DNA of 64,000 nt from Mojavia pulchra JT2-VF2. GTDB lineage: Bacteria; Cyanobacteriota; Cyanobacteriia; Cyanobacteriales; Nostocaceae. The notes under the pieces are model-generated. The model saw nothing but the letters and a program-made list of their open reading frames with translations. It made no database searches and was not told the DNA's origin. Made by a program: the position numbers and the translations under genes. Below, piece after piece: positions 54,337-63,913 of this stretch (the first letter of the stretch is position 1; each line of letters starts with the position of its first letter). The stretch spans positions 1 through 64,000 of the forward strand of contig JAHHHN010000024.1 of NCBI GenBank assembly GCA_019359325.1, in the 5' to 3' direction.

Positions 54337-54969
54337 CTAAAGCATGATCAAACCCAGCCTGACACCAACGGTCACAGCTTCGGTGCGGCTGGAGACACCA
54401 AGCTTTTGAAAAATAGATGAGATATGAAACTTCACCGTATGCTCGGAGATATGCAAGTGTTTGGCGATCGCTTTATTACTTATCCCAGAACCAAGCATTT
54501 CTAATACTTCAATTTCCCGTGGTGTCAGAGTTTGTACGGGAGTTGCCATGATTTTTTCTCGCATAGGCAACAACTCCACAGCATCTGGATGTAGCACTAC
54601 CAAATCATTTGCGATCGCAATCACAGCAGCGATAATTTCTGCTTCTGTACTATCACCAGGCAATATGCCTTGGACACCAGAACGCAGTGCCATCTCTAAG
54701 TCAATGGTTTCAAGTTCTTCAATAATAATCAGAAATCCCAAACTGTATTGCTCCTCTTGGATCAGCAGCAATTGTTCCCAGATTGATGGTTGCGGATTAG
54801 CACCCAAATCTAGTAGCACCACATCGGGTTGTAATTGCCCAACTTCCCTGACCAAAACATCTAAGTTGGATGCACTCCCCACTACAGCCAACTGTGTATT
54901 GCTAGTCACCACAGCTGACAAACCTGCCCGTACTATAGGAGAAGGGGCAACTACCATCACCCGGATCAT
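54337..54969 (-). CDS. LuxR-type regulator with a degenerate receiver
   Basis: 210 residues. The C-terminal helix-turn-helix is standard (LTPREIEVLEMLGSGISNKA, HISEHTVKFHISSIFQKLGV). The N-terminal receiver keeps the Asp54 position (VVLLDLG), but the acidic pair normally at residues 8-9 is Ala-Pro (VMVVAPSPIVRAGL), and the usual lysine near GILPGD is missing. Phosphorylation by the standard mechanism is therefore doubtful. Its ATG overlaps the stop of the HtrA gene upstream by four bases, so the two are translationally coupled. Confidence 0.85.
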   Translation of the reverse strand: MIRVMVVAPSPIVRAGLSAVVTSNTQLAVVGSASNLDVLVREVGQLQPDVVLLDLGANPQPSIWEQLLLIQEEQYSLGFLIIIEELETIDLEMALRSGVQGILPGDSTEAEIIAAVIAIANDLVVLHPDAVELLPMREKIMATPVQTLTPREIEVLEMLGSGISNKAIAKHLHISEHTVKFHISSIFQKLGVSSRTEAVTVGVRLGLIML

Positions 54970-55796
54970 TTTGCCTCCACAGCAGTTTTCCCCGCAACAT
55001 GGATAATGAATTGTTGCCCACCACGCAAGGCTTGTAAGGTTAGGGATTCGCTGTCGTTGCTTTGATGCAGATATTTGGCTAAGTCATCAAGTCTAGTAAA
55101 TAGCCGCCCTGAAACTCCAATCAGCACATCACCGATTTGCACACCAGCAGTTTCTGCCGCACTACCAGACAGCACAGATAATACTAATAAACCAAACGTG
55201 CGTTGATCTACAAACACAGGTTGCAAAGTTACTCCTAGCTGCCGGCGACTGTGGCCACGCAAAAAACGGTTGACAGCCAAACTAGGGATAGCCACAGCCA
55301 AACCATTAACAACCATCGTGTTGATTCCCACGACTCGACCGAGACAGTCGGCAAGCGGCCCCCCGGAATTGCCAGGGTACAATCGAATATTAGCCATGAC
55401 TGCACGCTGATGATTAGCATGGATGATTCCTGTTGTCACCGCGCCACTATCAGCAAACGGATTTCCCACCGCTAAGACTAATTCACCTACTCGCAGTCCA
55501 TCAGAATCACCAATAGTTGCAATGTTTAAATTAGTTGCAGTAATTTTTAAGGCGGCTAAATCCTGCTGTGGGTCAAAGTGTGTACGCACAGCATCAAATA
55601 CCCGCCCATCAGACAATTGAACCGTTGCCTTATGGCTGGTTGCTACATGGGCATTAGTGATAATTAATCCGTCAGGTTGCCAAATTACGCCAGAACCAAC
55701 TCCTTGAGAATTGCTTTGAACCTTGACTGTGGTGTGGCGTAACTTAGCAGCTAGTGCTGTTAATTCAGCAGTGAGGTTTGTAATTGTAGTGGTCAT
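54966..55796 (-). CDS. HtrA/DegP-like serine protease
   Basis: 276 residues from ATG 55796 (MTTTITNLTAELTALAAKLR). The trypsin-like triad is intact: His50 in ITNAHVA, Asp79 in QQDLAAL, Ser144 in YPGNSGGPL. One PDZ domain follows (about 185-270; LGVTLQPVFVD ... GVQIGDVLIGVSG). There is no signal peptide, so it may act in the cytosol or at the membrane face. The frame is open 186 bases upstream only because a GC-rich repeat region lacks stops. It lies between a sister pseudoprotease and a regulator, all on the same strand. Confidence 0.85.
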   Translation of the reverse strand: MTTTITNLTAELTALAAKLRHTTVKVQSNSQGVGSGVIWQPDGLIITNAHVATSHKATVQLSDGRVFDAVRTHFDPQQDLAALKITATNLNIATIGDSDGLRVGELVLAVGNPFADSGAVTTGIIHANHQRAVMANIRLYPGNSGGPLADCLGRVVGINTMVVNGLAVAIPSLAVNRFLRGHSRRQLGVTLQPVFVDQRTFGLLVLSVLSGSAAETAGVQIGDVLIGVSGRLFTRLDDLAKYLHQSNDSESLTLQALRGGQQFIIHVAGKTAVEAK

Positions 55797-55843
55797 ATTG
55801 ATTCTTAAAAAACTCTGCGTTACTCTGTCTTGAAAAGTTTGCT

Positions 55844-55936
55844 CAACGGGGGGAACCCCCGCACGCAACTTTTCGCTGCGCTTACTTTGCGTGACGGCAG
55901 TCGCTACAACGGGGGGAACCCCCGCAACGCGCTGCC
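55844..55936. repeat. Two copies of a palindromic GC-rich repeat between the HtrA genes
   Basis: CAACGGGGGGAACCCCCGC occurs twice about 64 bases apart. Each is a short palindrome able to form a hairpin (CGGGGG / CCCCCG) in the transcript between the two genes. Confidence 0.65.
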
Positions 55937-55982
55937 TCCCCTTTGCGTTAAAAAAAGCTACGAACTGGTAAGCGGTACTCAA

Positions 55983-56972
55983 TTAACGGGAATGCGGCGA
56001 ACCCCTCCTACCTCCTCTTCCTCTCCTGTGATGGGAGGGATGAGGAATGTCAGCATCAGATTCTTCAGTTATAGGACGTTCACCAATTGCGATCGCTAAC
56101 TCAATTAACGCCCCACCACGCACAACTTGTACTGGCACAGTTTTACCAACGCGATCGCTACTATTAAGTAGCGCCATAACATCACCTGTATCACTTACAG
56201 TTGTGCCGTCAAATGAAACTAATACATCCCCAAGCAGCACACCTGCATTCTCAGCTGGGCCACCTGGCTCGACATTCACAACAATCACACCGATATCAGA
56301 AGTTAAATTTAAGGCTGTTTTCAAGTTATTTGGCAAGCGTACAGGTTGCATTCCCACACCCAAATAGCCTCGTGAAATATGCCCTTTTGCTACCAATTGG
56401 TCAACCACACGATTAACTGTAGCAACAGGAATAGTTAAAGCTGTGCCGCGTCGTCCTGATGTATTCATTCCTACCACATAACCTGCGGCATCTACCAGTG
56501 GGCCGCCTGCAAAGCCGGGATAAAGGATAATATCTGGGCGGATGTATTGGTCAATATTACCACCGCTCATACTCCGCCATGCACCACTAACCACACTCAC
56601 AGCACCCAAAACCGCCCGTAAATCACCTTCGTTACTTCTTGCCAGTCCCAACACCAAATGACCGACTTTGAGTGTCGTCGCATCGCCAATTTTCGCTATG
56701 GGGATTTCTACATTTTGGAGTTGGAAGACAGCTACATCGGTGCTAGAATCATGACCCAAATGTGTAGCTTCTACAGTGCGACCATCTGATAACGTAACGG
56801 TTATTTCGTCATAACGCTGAAGCGTCTCATCAGAAGTAACAATGATACCATTACGCCAGTGAATTCCACTTGAGGAAACACGCGTACCAGCATTCACTGC
56901 AACCACAGCACTTCCAGCTTGCTCTACCGTATCGGCTAAACTGTTGGACAAAGCCAGTAATGAGGACATCAA
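55983..56972 (-). CDS. HtrA-like pseudoprotease with PDZ domain
   Basis: 329 residues with the HtrA fold and a PDZ domain (about 210-300; LGVGMQPVRLPNNLKT ... GVLLGDVLVSFDG). The catalytic His is replaced (VTSDETL where proteases have ITNAHVA; Glu49) and the catalytic Ser is Ala155 (YPGFAGGPL instead of YPGNSGGPL). Asp79 remains. It therefore cannot work as a serine protease and may bind substrates, act as a chaperone, or regulate the active sister encoded downstream. The C-terminus is a basic Arg/Gly/His tail (HHRRGRGGRRG). It is the first gene of the three-gene unit. Confidence 0.85.
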   Translation of the reverse strand: MMSSLLALSNSLADTVEQAGSAVVAVNAGTRVSSSGIHWRNGIIVTSDETLQRYDEITVTLSDGRTVEATHLGHDSSTDVAVFQLQNVEIPIAKIGDATTLKVGHLVLGLARSNEGDLRAVLGAVSVVSGAWRSMSGGNIDQYIRPDIILYPGFAGGPLVDAAGYVVGMNTSGRRGTALTIPVATVNRVVDQLVAKGHISRGYLGVGMQPVRLPNNLKTALNLTSDIGVIVVNVEPGGPAENAGVLLGDVLVSFDGTTVSDTGDVMALLNSSDRVGKTVPVQVVRGGALIELAIAIGERPITEESDADIPHPSHHRRGRGGRRGSPHSR

Positions 56973-57174
56973 AATTTCTCCACCAAAGTTCTTACTCTGC
57001 TCTTATGGTGTCGTGATTTACTCATGAGCGGCATCAGAAAATTGGGGAGAATTCACCCTATAAAAATGGCTAGTACCTTTACGAAGCGTAGCGGTTTCAG
57101 AAATTTTCCAATGGGTGGCTTATTTACGCCGTGCTGTACTATAGCAATCCGGTCAAGGTGGATGCAATTATTAC

Positions 57175-57588
57175 TCATTCGAGTTCGGAACTCGGAACTT
57201 CGTGCTTGGAACTCGGAACTTCGTGCTTGGAACTCGGAACTTCGTGCTTGGAACTCGAAACTTCGGACTTAGAACTCGGAACTTCGGACTTAGAACTCGG
57301 AACTTCGGACTTAGAACTCGGAACTTCGTGCTTGGAACTCGGAACTTCGTGCTTGGAACTCGGAACTTCGTGCTTGGAACTCGGAACTTCGTACTTAGAA
57401 CTCGGAACTTCGTGCTTGGAACTCGAAACTTCGGACTTAGAACTCGAAACTTCGGACTTAGAACTCGGAACTTCGGACTTAGAACTCGGAACTTCGTGCT
57501 TGGAACTCGGAACTTCGTGCTTGGAACTCAAAACGTCGAGTTCGGAACTTGAAATGTCGTGCTTGGAACTTGGAACCTTAACCCGCAT
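57175..57588. repeat. 21-bp minisatellite, about 19 units
   Basis: Tandem units of the form GGAACTTCGTGCTTGGAACTC fill about 410 bases. Variants carry GGACTTAGAA or GTACTTAGAA instead of GTGCTTGGAA, and appear in runs (C-type triplets followed by D-type triplets), suggesting duplication of multi-unit blocks. Both strands are open in some frames (7-residue repeats), which follows from the length being a multiple of three. Position: between the pseudoprotease promoter and the hsp20 terminator. Confidence 0.9.
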
Positions 57589-57631
57589 TTCTCACAAGCT
57601 TGAGGGGAAGAAGGGGCAGAGGGGAAAGTAC

Positions 57632-57651
57632 AGACGCGATTAATCGCGTCT
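57632..57651. repeat. Perfect 20-base palindrome
   Basis: AGACGCGATTAATCGCGTCT, with GTAC a few bases out on each side. This is a motif often seen in Nostoc intergenic DNA. It may act as a hairpin in RNA from either strand. Confidence 0.6.
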
Positions 57652-57755
57652 CTTGTACAACAACTCTCCCCTGCTCCCCTGCTCCTCTGCTGCCCTAATT
57701 TACTATCTTTGAATGCAACTCGGTATGAATTGGTATGATTTAGGGCTGACATATC

Positions 57756-57791
57756 AAACAAAAATGCCCGGTTACATAAGAGCAACCAGGC
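57756..57791 (-). terminator. Terminator of the small heat-shock gene
   Basis: On the minus strand GCCTGGTT pairs with AACCGGGC (one G-U) and is followed by ATTTTTGTTT, about 75 bases after the stop of the gene at 57867. Confidence 0.65.
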
Positions 57792-57866
57792 TAAGATTAA
57801 GGTTATTAAAATTAGCAGATTTGAATTAGCAATTAGCTGTAGATAGCTAATTGCTAGAAAATTATA

Positions 57867-58316
57867 CTAGGAAGCAGATTGCAGATTTACTTTGACAACT
57901 TTGTTCTTTTCCGCTTCAGCTTTAGGTAATGTCAAATTCAAAATGCCATCTTTGTATTCTGCGGTCACCTTGGTGTTTTCGATCCGAGTAGGTAAAGGAA
58001 TCACGCGCTGGAATTTACCATATTGAAATTCACTCTTCGTAACGCCTTTTTCTTCAGTCTTAGCTTCAGACTTCCGCTCACCACTGATATAAACAGCTTT
58101 TTCAGTGACTTGCAAATCTACATTTTTAGCATCAATTCCTGGTAGCTCTAGCTTCAAGTGAAGAGCATCTGTAGTTTCTTGTAACTCAGCAGCAGGAACT
58201 CTAATAAAGTCTCTTTCAGCAACAGTAGATGGGAGCATATCTTCGTCAAACAAGCGATTCAGTTGATTTTGTAGGGTTGTCAATTCTTGCCAGGGATTCC
58301 AACGTACTAATGCCAT
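57867..58316 (-). CDS. hspA: Small heat-shock protein, Hsp20/alpha-crystallin
   Basis: 149 residues, start ATG 58316 after CGAGGTGGAG. The beginning MALVRWNPWQELTTLQNQLN and the alpha-crystallin domain (about 40-135; LKLELPGIDAKNVDLQVTEK ... YKDGILNLTLPKAEA) are characteristic of cyanobacterial class A small heat-shock proteins. They bind unfolding proteins without ATP, as oligomers, in the cytosol and at thylakoids. In the leader, CTC and GAG flank the ribosome site and could form a weak temperature-sensitive hairpin. No CIRCE element is visible. A terminator lies at 57756. Confidence 0.9.
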   Translation of the reverse strand: MALVRWNPWQELTTLQNQLNRLFDEDMLPSTVAERDFIRVPAAELQETTDALHLKLELPGIDAKNVDLQVTEKAVYISGERKSEAKTEEKGVTKSEFQYGKFQRVIPLPTRIENTKVTAEYKDGILNLTLPKAEAEKNKVVKVNLQSAS

Positions 58317-58580
58317 ATCTCCACCTCGTATAAAAGAGTTTATTTAGTAATCGATTGAGGATTAAATCCTTGCTTTGTTCTTATAGTATTGAAAAACTAA
58401 ATTAGGATAAATTCGGTTTTCTTCACCGAGTTAATGATGATTGCCGAACCAAAATATTACCTGATAAAAGTACGGTTAAATCTATTTATTATGTTCGGTA
58501 AACCCAACCACAAATTTAAAATTTTAATTAGTGTAGTGTGGGCAATGCTACGTGCTTGAATTACAAATTACGAATTACTA

Positions 58581-61500
58581 TTAGAACAGTTTGCAAGATG
58601 CCAAACTAGCGATCGCCCGCACCAGTTCATCCGGCTCTACTGGTTTAGATAAATGCTTTTGAAAACCTGCTTTTAGGGCCTGTTGTTGGTTAAATTCACC
58701 TGCATACGCAGTCAAGGCGATAGCCTTCGGCATAGCTTCGCTTACCGCTGGAATCTGTCCGCCTTGCTCTGAAGGCCAGCCTCTAACTTGACGCATCAGC
58801 GTATATCCATCCATTTCGGGCATGGCAATGTCAGATACTAGAACATCTGGATGAAACTGTTTTAAAATCTCCAAAGCCTCAGTTGCTGATGATGTCGCCT
58901 TTACCTCAGCACCATATTGTTCGATTATGAACGTCAGCATCTCGCGTGTATCAACTTCATCATCGACTACCAGCACCTGAACTCCACTCAAATCCAATAA
59001 TTTTTCTGTTTGTGTTTCGTTCCGCTTTACCTCTGGCGTGGTAATCATTAGCGGTAATCGCACCGTAAATGTTGCTCCCTGTCCCTCTCCTGGACTTTCT
59101 ACATAAACTGTGCCACCATGCATTTCTACAATATGACGCACGATCGCCAATCCCAATCCTAAGCCGCCAAACTTTCGTGTTGTTGCGCTATCTGCTTGAC
59201 GGAATGTATCGAACACGTAAGGCAGAAACTCTGAACTGATTCCCTTACCAGAATCGCTCACTTGAATTTCAGCATAAGTATCAGCAGACTCTAGCTTAAT
59301 TTTCACCTCACCACCTACAGGGGTGAACTTGACTGCATTCGAGAGCAAATTCCATACAACTTGTTGCAAACGGCCGGAATCACCCATAAAAGATTTTACT
59401 GAAGGAGCAAAATCCGTGTGAATTTGAATTGACTTGGCTTCAGCTGCTAGACGTACCGTCTCCTTAGCTGCTTCAATCGTTGCGGCTAAATCAACTGGGC
59501 AAATATTGAGCATCAATTTGCCTTGCAAAATCCGAGAAATATCTAATAAATCGCCGATGAGTTGAGTTTGCAATTGAGCATTCCGCTCGATTGTCTCCAA
59601 TGCGATCGCCTTCTTCGCCTCATCCAGCTTGCCAGCACGCAGAAGTTTTGTCCAGCCAAGAATGGGATTTAAGGGAGTCCGCAGTTCATGGGACAAGACT
59701 GCGAGAAATTCATCTTTAATTCGGTTTGCGGCTTCTGCTGCTTCGCGTGCTGCTTGCTCACGGTTCAGTAATTGTTCACGCTCCTGTGCTACCCGTCTGC
59801 GCTCAGTAATATCAATTGCAACTCCTCCTATCAGAGTTTGCCCAGACGGATTCGCAATGGGAAATTTGTATACTAGAAAATCGCCCATTGTGCCATCTGG
59901 ACGAGGTGCAACTTCAATCAATTCCAAAACCTGATTAGTTGTCGCTACTGTTCTGATATTTTCCAAGAATTGCTGGGCAATTTCGATATCATACACATCA
60001 AATACTGTTTTCCCCACCGCATCGCCAGCCGGAAGCTTAAATGTTTGGTAATAGGTAGGACTAAGGTAAAGAAGGCATCCGTCAGCATCTGTAATCCAGG
60101 CTGAGGCCGGGCTATGAGCCATGAAAGCCTGAAAGCGTTCTTCACTTGCCCGCAGAACTTCTTCTGCTTGCTTACGCTCACTAATATCGATGTTGACTCC
60201 TAAAATACGCTCAACTTGCCCGTCTACACCATGAATAATCCGCCCCTTGGATGCCAGCCAGACAACAGTACCATTCTTTCGGATAATACGGAATTCGTCG
60301 TCGTAGTATTCTTCACCTTGCTTGAATAAAGTTTCTACAGTTTGCGATATTCGTTCGCGGTCTTCAGGATGGATAAATTCTACCCAAGGCTTCATACCGA
60401 GTTCTTCGCTACCCTGCTCTAGCCCCAAGATATCCCAGATACCCTCCGACCAAGACACCTCATTAGTTTGGATATTCCACTCCCAGGTGCCAATTTTTGC
60501 TGCTCGTTGCGCCAGCCGTAGCCGTTGCTCACTCTGCCGTAGTGCTTGCTCTGTCTGCTTGCGGTCAGTAATATCACGGGACACAGCAATCACACCTTCA
60601 ATCGTCTGCATTGCACTTTGCAGTGGGGCAAGAATGTATTCATAGTAATGCATTCCGTCTGCTGCTGTGTAATCAGTCTCAGCCGTGATCGGTTGCCCAG
60701 TAGCCATCACTGCTTCGCGTTGAGCATCCAATCGAGTCATCGTGTCTGGGGGCAACCCAAGTTCTCGCCAGGTCTTGCCCACAACATCTTCAGGTTTCAA
60801 GCCCATTACTGTAGCACCACCTTGGCTAACGTATTGATAGCAACCTGCCCGATCAAAAATAAAAATGTGATCAACGGAGGCGCAGAGAATTGCGTCTAAT
60901 ACATTCGCTTGGTTTTGAACATGGGTGATTAACTGACGTGTGCGTTCCTCTGCTTGCTTGCGTTCGCGTAGCGCTGCTTGCAGTTCGCTAATATCTAAGA
61001 ACGCAGCTACCGATCCCCTGACGTTACCCTGCTCATCGAATAAGGGAGCAGCATAACCAAACAGATTAAATACAGTGCCATCACCTCGGACAATATCAAC
61101 CTCTGTTCCTCTGACTTCCACCTGATGAATGGCGGCATAGCGTAGAGGAAATTCATTAGGCGTGAGTTCCTTGCCATCGCGTAAGACCTTGTAGGATGGA
61201 CGAGGCGTCTCAACTGGAGTGTAGGAGACGTTATCTTCGGGTGATATACCTAAAATCTGAGCAAACGCCGGGTTTGCTTTAACCTGTTTAAATTCCGGGT
61301 CTTGAGCGACGATAATTCCTATGGGAATTAGATCAAACAGAGTTTTCAAGTCTTGGTTCAAGGAAGCGATCGCCACCTCCCGTGCTTCGAGTGCTTCTGC
61401 CATCTCATCAATAGCACGAGCCAGTTGACCGAGTTCTCCCGATGTATCCGCAAGTCCGGTGCGTGCGTTCAGTTGACCACCGCCAAGCTTTTGGGCTGTC

Positions 61501-62465
61501 TGCACGAGCAAGTTCATCTGACGTATCAGAAAAATATCTCCACCTACCCATGCTGCAATTAACGCCAAGATAGTAACAACACTTAACCCAACCAGATTGC
61601 GAACTAACAGCCTATTTGCCTTTGCCAGTACAGTGGAAGTAGGAATACCAACTCTGATGTAAGCATCAGGGTTAAGTGGATCATCACCCAGTCGGGTAAA
61701 AGCAAATAGACGGGGGATACCATCCAAGCTTATCACTTGATATGTGCCCTCACCTTGAGCGAGTTGCATTTGGGTGAAAGTATCCTCTGATAAAGACTTC
61801 CCAACCCACTTCTGCGGTTCAGGATAGCGAACTAAAAGCCTGCCTTCGTGGTCAACAATACTCAGCACCGACCCTTCCGGCAACTTCACTTGCGCCAGTA
61901 ACTGGTTCAACTGAGCTAAATCAAGGGCAGCAATGACCACAGCTTGAACTCGCCCCACCTTATCTAGAATGGGGTAAGCAAAGTTAACCGTTGCTTTTTT
62001 GGTAATACGACCAATTTGATACTCACCAACTGCAAATTTGCGGCTTTGCATGGCACGTTGAAAATAAGCGCGGTCTACTGCATTAATCGAGCCAGTGTAG
62101 GGAATAGCACTGCAAATTGTCTTTCCCTGAGCATCAAGTACGCCAAAATTGGCATAGGTAGAATACTGCTTGAGGAGATCGGCAAGCAAGCGATCGCACT
62201 CTGCTGAGTTGCCCTTACGCACAACCGGAAGTTGTGCCAATACTGTTAAGAGTTGGCGGGTTGCCTCAACAACCTGCCTCTGGTTATTAGCCGCTAATCT
62301 GACAAGCCTTAGTGTGTTTTCCTGCGCCTCTACCGTTGCACTATTTCTTTGTTCTGAAGCGGTGTAGAGAATTAGCCCTAGTGCTGGAACGACAGCTAGG
62401 AGAACGAGAACTACCAGGCGAGTACGAAGGCTAGATAAGAATATGCTATGTAACCAGGAGCGCAT
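58581..62465 (-). CDS. Membrane hybrid histidine kinase: Cache, HAMP, PAS repeats, HisKA, HATPase, receiver
   Basis: 1294 residues. A first membrane helix (about 15-33) and a second (about 285-308) enclose a double-Cache-like periplasmic sensor (VDRAYFQRAMQSRKFAVGEY is typical). HAMP follows (about 308-360), four PAS domains (about 365-500, 515-640, 645-765, 770-890), the His box SHELRTPLNPILGW, an ATPase domain with GGLGLGLAI, and a receiver with phosphoacceptor Asp in VSDIAMPEMDGY. It senses an external small molecule. The receiver carries the AVSEAMPK insert (minus strand about 58725-58748), as in the kinase at 42356. No regulator gene is adjacent. Confidence 0.9.
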   Translation of the reverse strand: MRSWLHSIFLSSLRTRLVVLVLLAVVPALGLILYTASEQRNSATVEAQENTLRLVRLAANNQRQVVEATRQLLTVLAQLPVVRKGNSAECDRLLADLLKQYSTYANFGVLDAQGKTICSAIPYTGSINAVDRAYFQRAMQSRKFAVGEYQIGRITKKATVNFAYPILDKVGRVQAVVIAALDLAQLNQLLAQVKLPEGSVLSIVDHEGRLLVRYPEPQKWVGKSLSEDTFTQMQLAQGEGTYQVISLDGIPRLFAFTRLGDDPLNPDAYIRVGIPTSTVLAKANRLLVRNLVGLSVVTILALIAAWVGGDIFLIRQMNLLVQTAQKLGGGQLNARTGLADTSGELGQLARAIDEMAEALEAREVAIASLNQDLKTLFDLIPIGIIVAQDPEFKQVKANPAFAQILGISPEDNVSYTPVETPRPSYKVLRDGKELTPNEFPLRYAAIHQVEVRGTEVDIVRGDGTVFNLFGYAAPLFDEQGNVRGSVAAFLDISELQAALRERKQAEERTRQLITHVQNQANVLDAILCASVDHIFIFDRAGCYQYVSQGGATVMGLKPEDVVGKTWRELGLPPDTMTRLDAQREAVMATGQPITAETDYTAADGMHYYEYILAPLQSAMQTIEGVIAVSRDITDRKQTEQALRQSEQRLRLAQRAAKIGTWEWNIQTNEVSWSEGIWDILGLEQGSEELGMKPWVEFIHPEDRERISQTVETLFKQGEEYYDDEFRIIRKNGTVVWLASKGRIIHGVDGQVERILGVNIDISERKQAEEVLRASEERFQAFMAHSPASAWITDADGCLLYLSPTYYQTFKLPAGDAVGKTVFDVYDIEIAQQFLENIRTVATTNQVLELIEVAPRPDGTMGDFLVYKFPIANPSGQTLIGGVAIDITERRRVAQEREQLLNREQAAREAAEAANRIKDEFLAVLSHELRTPLNPILGWTKLLRAGKLDEAKKAIALETIERNAQLQTQLIGDLLDISRILQGKLMLNICPVDLAATIEAAKETVRLAAEAKSIQIHTDFAPSVKSFMGDSGRLQQVVWNLLSNAVKFTPVGGEVKIKLESADTYAEIQVSDSGKGISSEFLPYVFDTFRQADSATTRKFGGLGLGLAIVRHIVEMHGGTVYVESPGEGQGATFTVRLPLMITTPEVKRNETQTEKLLDLSGVQVLVVDDEVDTREMLTFIIEQYGAEVKATSSATEALEILKQFHPDVLVSDIAMPEMDGYTLMRQVRGWPSEQGGQIPAVSEAMPKAIALTAYAGEFNQQQALKAGFQKHLSKPVEPDELVRAIASLASCKLF

Positions 62466-62539
62466 TATGATTTAGTTTAACTCCAGTATTGACACTATAG
62501 CGATTCTCATAATTCTATTAAAGCGATCAATAATTATTG

Positions 62540-62700
62540 TTCTGAGTGCTGAGTGATGAAGTGCTGAGTAACAGGCAATAGGGAATAGGGAATAAGGAAT
62601 AGGCAACAGTCATTAATTATTCTCCTTGTCCCCTTGTCCCCTCGTCCCCTTGTCCCCTATCCCCTTGTCACCCCTGCTCCTCTGCCCTCTGCCCTCTACC
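62540..62700. repeat. Short tandem repeats (STRR-type)
   Basis: Runs of GGGAATA heptamers (around 62575-62605) and CTTGTCCC octamers (around 62620-62670), with other low-complexity text, as is common between genes in heterocystous cyanobacteria. Confidence 0.75.
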
Positions 62701-62724
62701 ACCGCTTATGCTTAGGTGGTAAAT

Positions 62725-62760
62725 AAAATAAAAACCGGGTAACTTAAATGCTACTCGGTT
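62725..62760 (-). terminator. Terminator of fba
   Basis: On the minus strand AACCGAGTA pairs with TACCCGGTT (one G-U) around a ten-base loop, followed by TTTTATTTTATTT. It lies 75 bases after the stop of the aldolase gene. Confidence 0.7.
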
Positions 62761-62833
62761 ATATTTCAATATCACAATTTCCAGTCTGATAGGAGCGCTA
62801 CTACGCTATACCCCTATGTATTTTTTAAGCAAA

Positions 62834-63913
62834 TTAGACTTTGGCCGCTGACTTGGTGACAACGTTGAGTTCGCCTTTGGCATACTTAGCAGCAAAATCT
62901 TCCAAAGAAATTTGCTTAATCTTGCTAGCGTTACCAGCTGTACCAAATTGCTGATAGCGTTCTGCACAAACCTTCTGCATATAGACAATAGAAGGCTTGA
63001 GGAAGTGACGCGGGTCAAATTCCTTGGGATTTTTTGCCAAAGCTTCACGTACCGCAGCAGTAATTGCCAAACGGTTGTCGGTGTCAATGTTTACTTTACG
63101 TACACCGCTCTTGATACCTTTTTGAATTTCTTCTACAGGTACGCCGTAAGTTTCAGGAATTGCACCACCATACTGGTTAATCAGAGCAATTAAATCTTCA
63201 GGTACGGAGGAGGAACCGTGCATTACCAAGTGAGTGTTGGGCAAACGGCGGTGAATTTCTTCAATGCGGCTGATTGCCAAAATTTCGCCAGTCGGCTTGC
63301 GGGTAAACTTGTAAGCACCGTGGCTTGTACCAATAGCAACTGCCAAAGCATCTACTTTGGTTTGCTCTACGAAGTTAACAGCTTCGTCGGGGTCGGTCAG
63401 CAATTGAGAGTGATCGAGTGTACCCTCAAAACCATGACCATCTTCAGCTTCACCCGCACCAGTTTCTAGAGAACCTAAGCAACCGAGTTCGCCTTCAACG
63501 CTGACACCTAGAGAATGAGCTACATTCACTACTTCGCTGGTAACACGGACGTTGTACTCGAAGCTTGCGGGAGTCTTAGCATCAGCTTCCAGCGAACCAT
63601 CCATCATCACGCTGGTGAAGTTATTCTTAATTGCTGAGTAGCAGGTAGAAGGAGCATTACCATGATCTTGGTGCATGACAATGGGAATCTGAGGATAGGT
63701 TTCTACCGCAGCCAAAATCAAATGGCGCAGGAAGTTTTCTCCTGCATAGTTACGAGCGCCACGAGAAGCTTGCAAAATTACAGGGCTATCTGTCTCTACA
63801 GCAGCCTTCAAAATAGCCTGAATTTGTTCCAAGTTGTTAACATTGAAAGCTGGGATGCCGTAACCGTTTTCAGCCGCGTGATCCAACAACAGCCTTAATG
63901 GTACAAGCGCCAT
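62834..63913 (-). CDS. fba: Class II fructose-bisphosphate aldolase
   Basis: 359 residues; condenses dihydroxyacetone phosphate with glyceraldehyde 3-phosphate (or erythrose 4-phosphate) in the Calvin cycle and gluconeogenesis, and cleaves the products in glycolysis. The metal and active-site segment MHQDHGN (His81, Asp83, His84), [32 protein letters not shown] and the phosphate loop NIDTDNRLA are all present, as in cyanobacterial CbbA/FbaA enzymes. Start ATG 63913 follows TTAGGAGGAC, a strong ribosome site. It has its own terminator at 62725. A housekeeping gene, it supports a chromosomal location. Confidence 0.95.
   Translation of the reverse strand: MALVPLRLLLDHAAENGYGIPAFNVNNLEQIQAILKAAVETDSPVILQASRGARNYAGENFLRHLILAAVETYPQIPIVMHQDHGNAPSTCYSAIKNNFTSVMMDGSLEADAKTPASFEYNVRVTSEVVNVAHSLGVSVEGELGCLGSLETGAGEAEDGHGFEGTLDHSQLLTDPDEAVNFVEQTKVDALAVAIGTSHGAYKFTRKPTGEILAISRIEEIHRRLPNTHLVMHGSSSVPEDLIALINQYGGAIPETYGVPVEEIQKGIKSGVRKVNIDTDNRLAITAAVREALAKNPKEFDPRHFLKPSIVYMQKVCAERYQQFGTAGNASKIKQISLEDFAAKYAKGELNVVTKSAAKV

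Noticed and set aside
54966-55982. Longer HtrA protein starting at 55982
   Set aside because: The extra 62 residues translate the GC-rich repeats between the two genes; ATG 55796 fits the family start.
57175-57588. Possible CRISPR array
   Set aside because: Units are contiguous 21-mers without unique spacers, and no cas genes are near.
57131-57643. Overlapping open frames of 116-170 codons through the minisatellite on both strands
   Set aside because: The 21-bp unit is divisible by three and has no stop in several frames. No start context or non-repetitive domain supports a protein.
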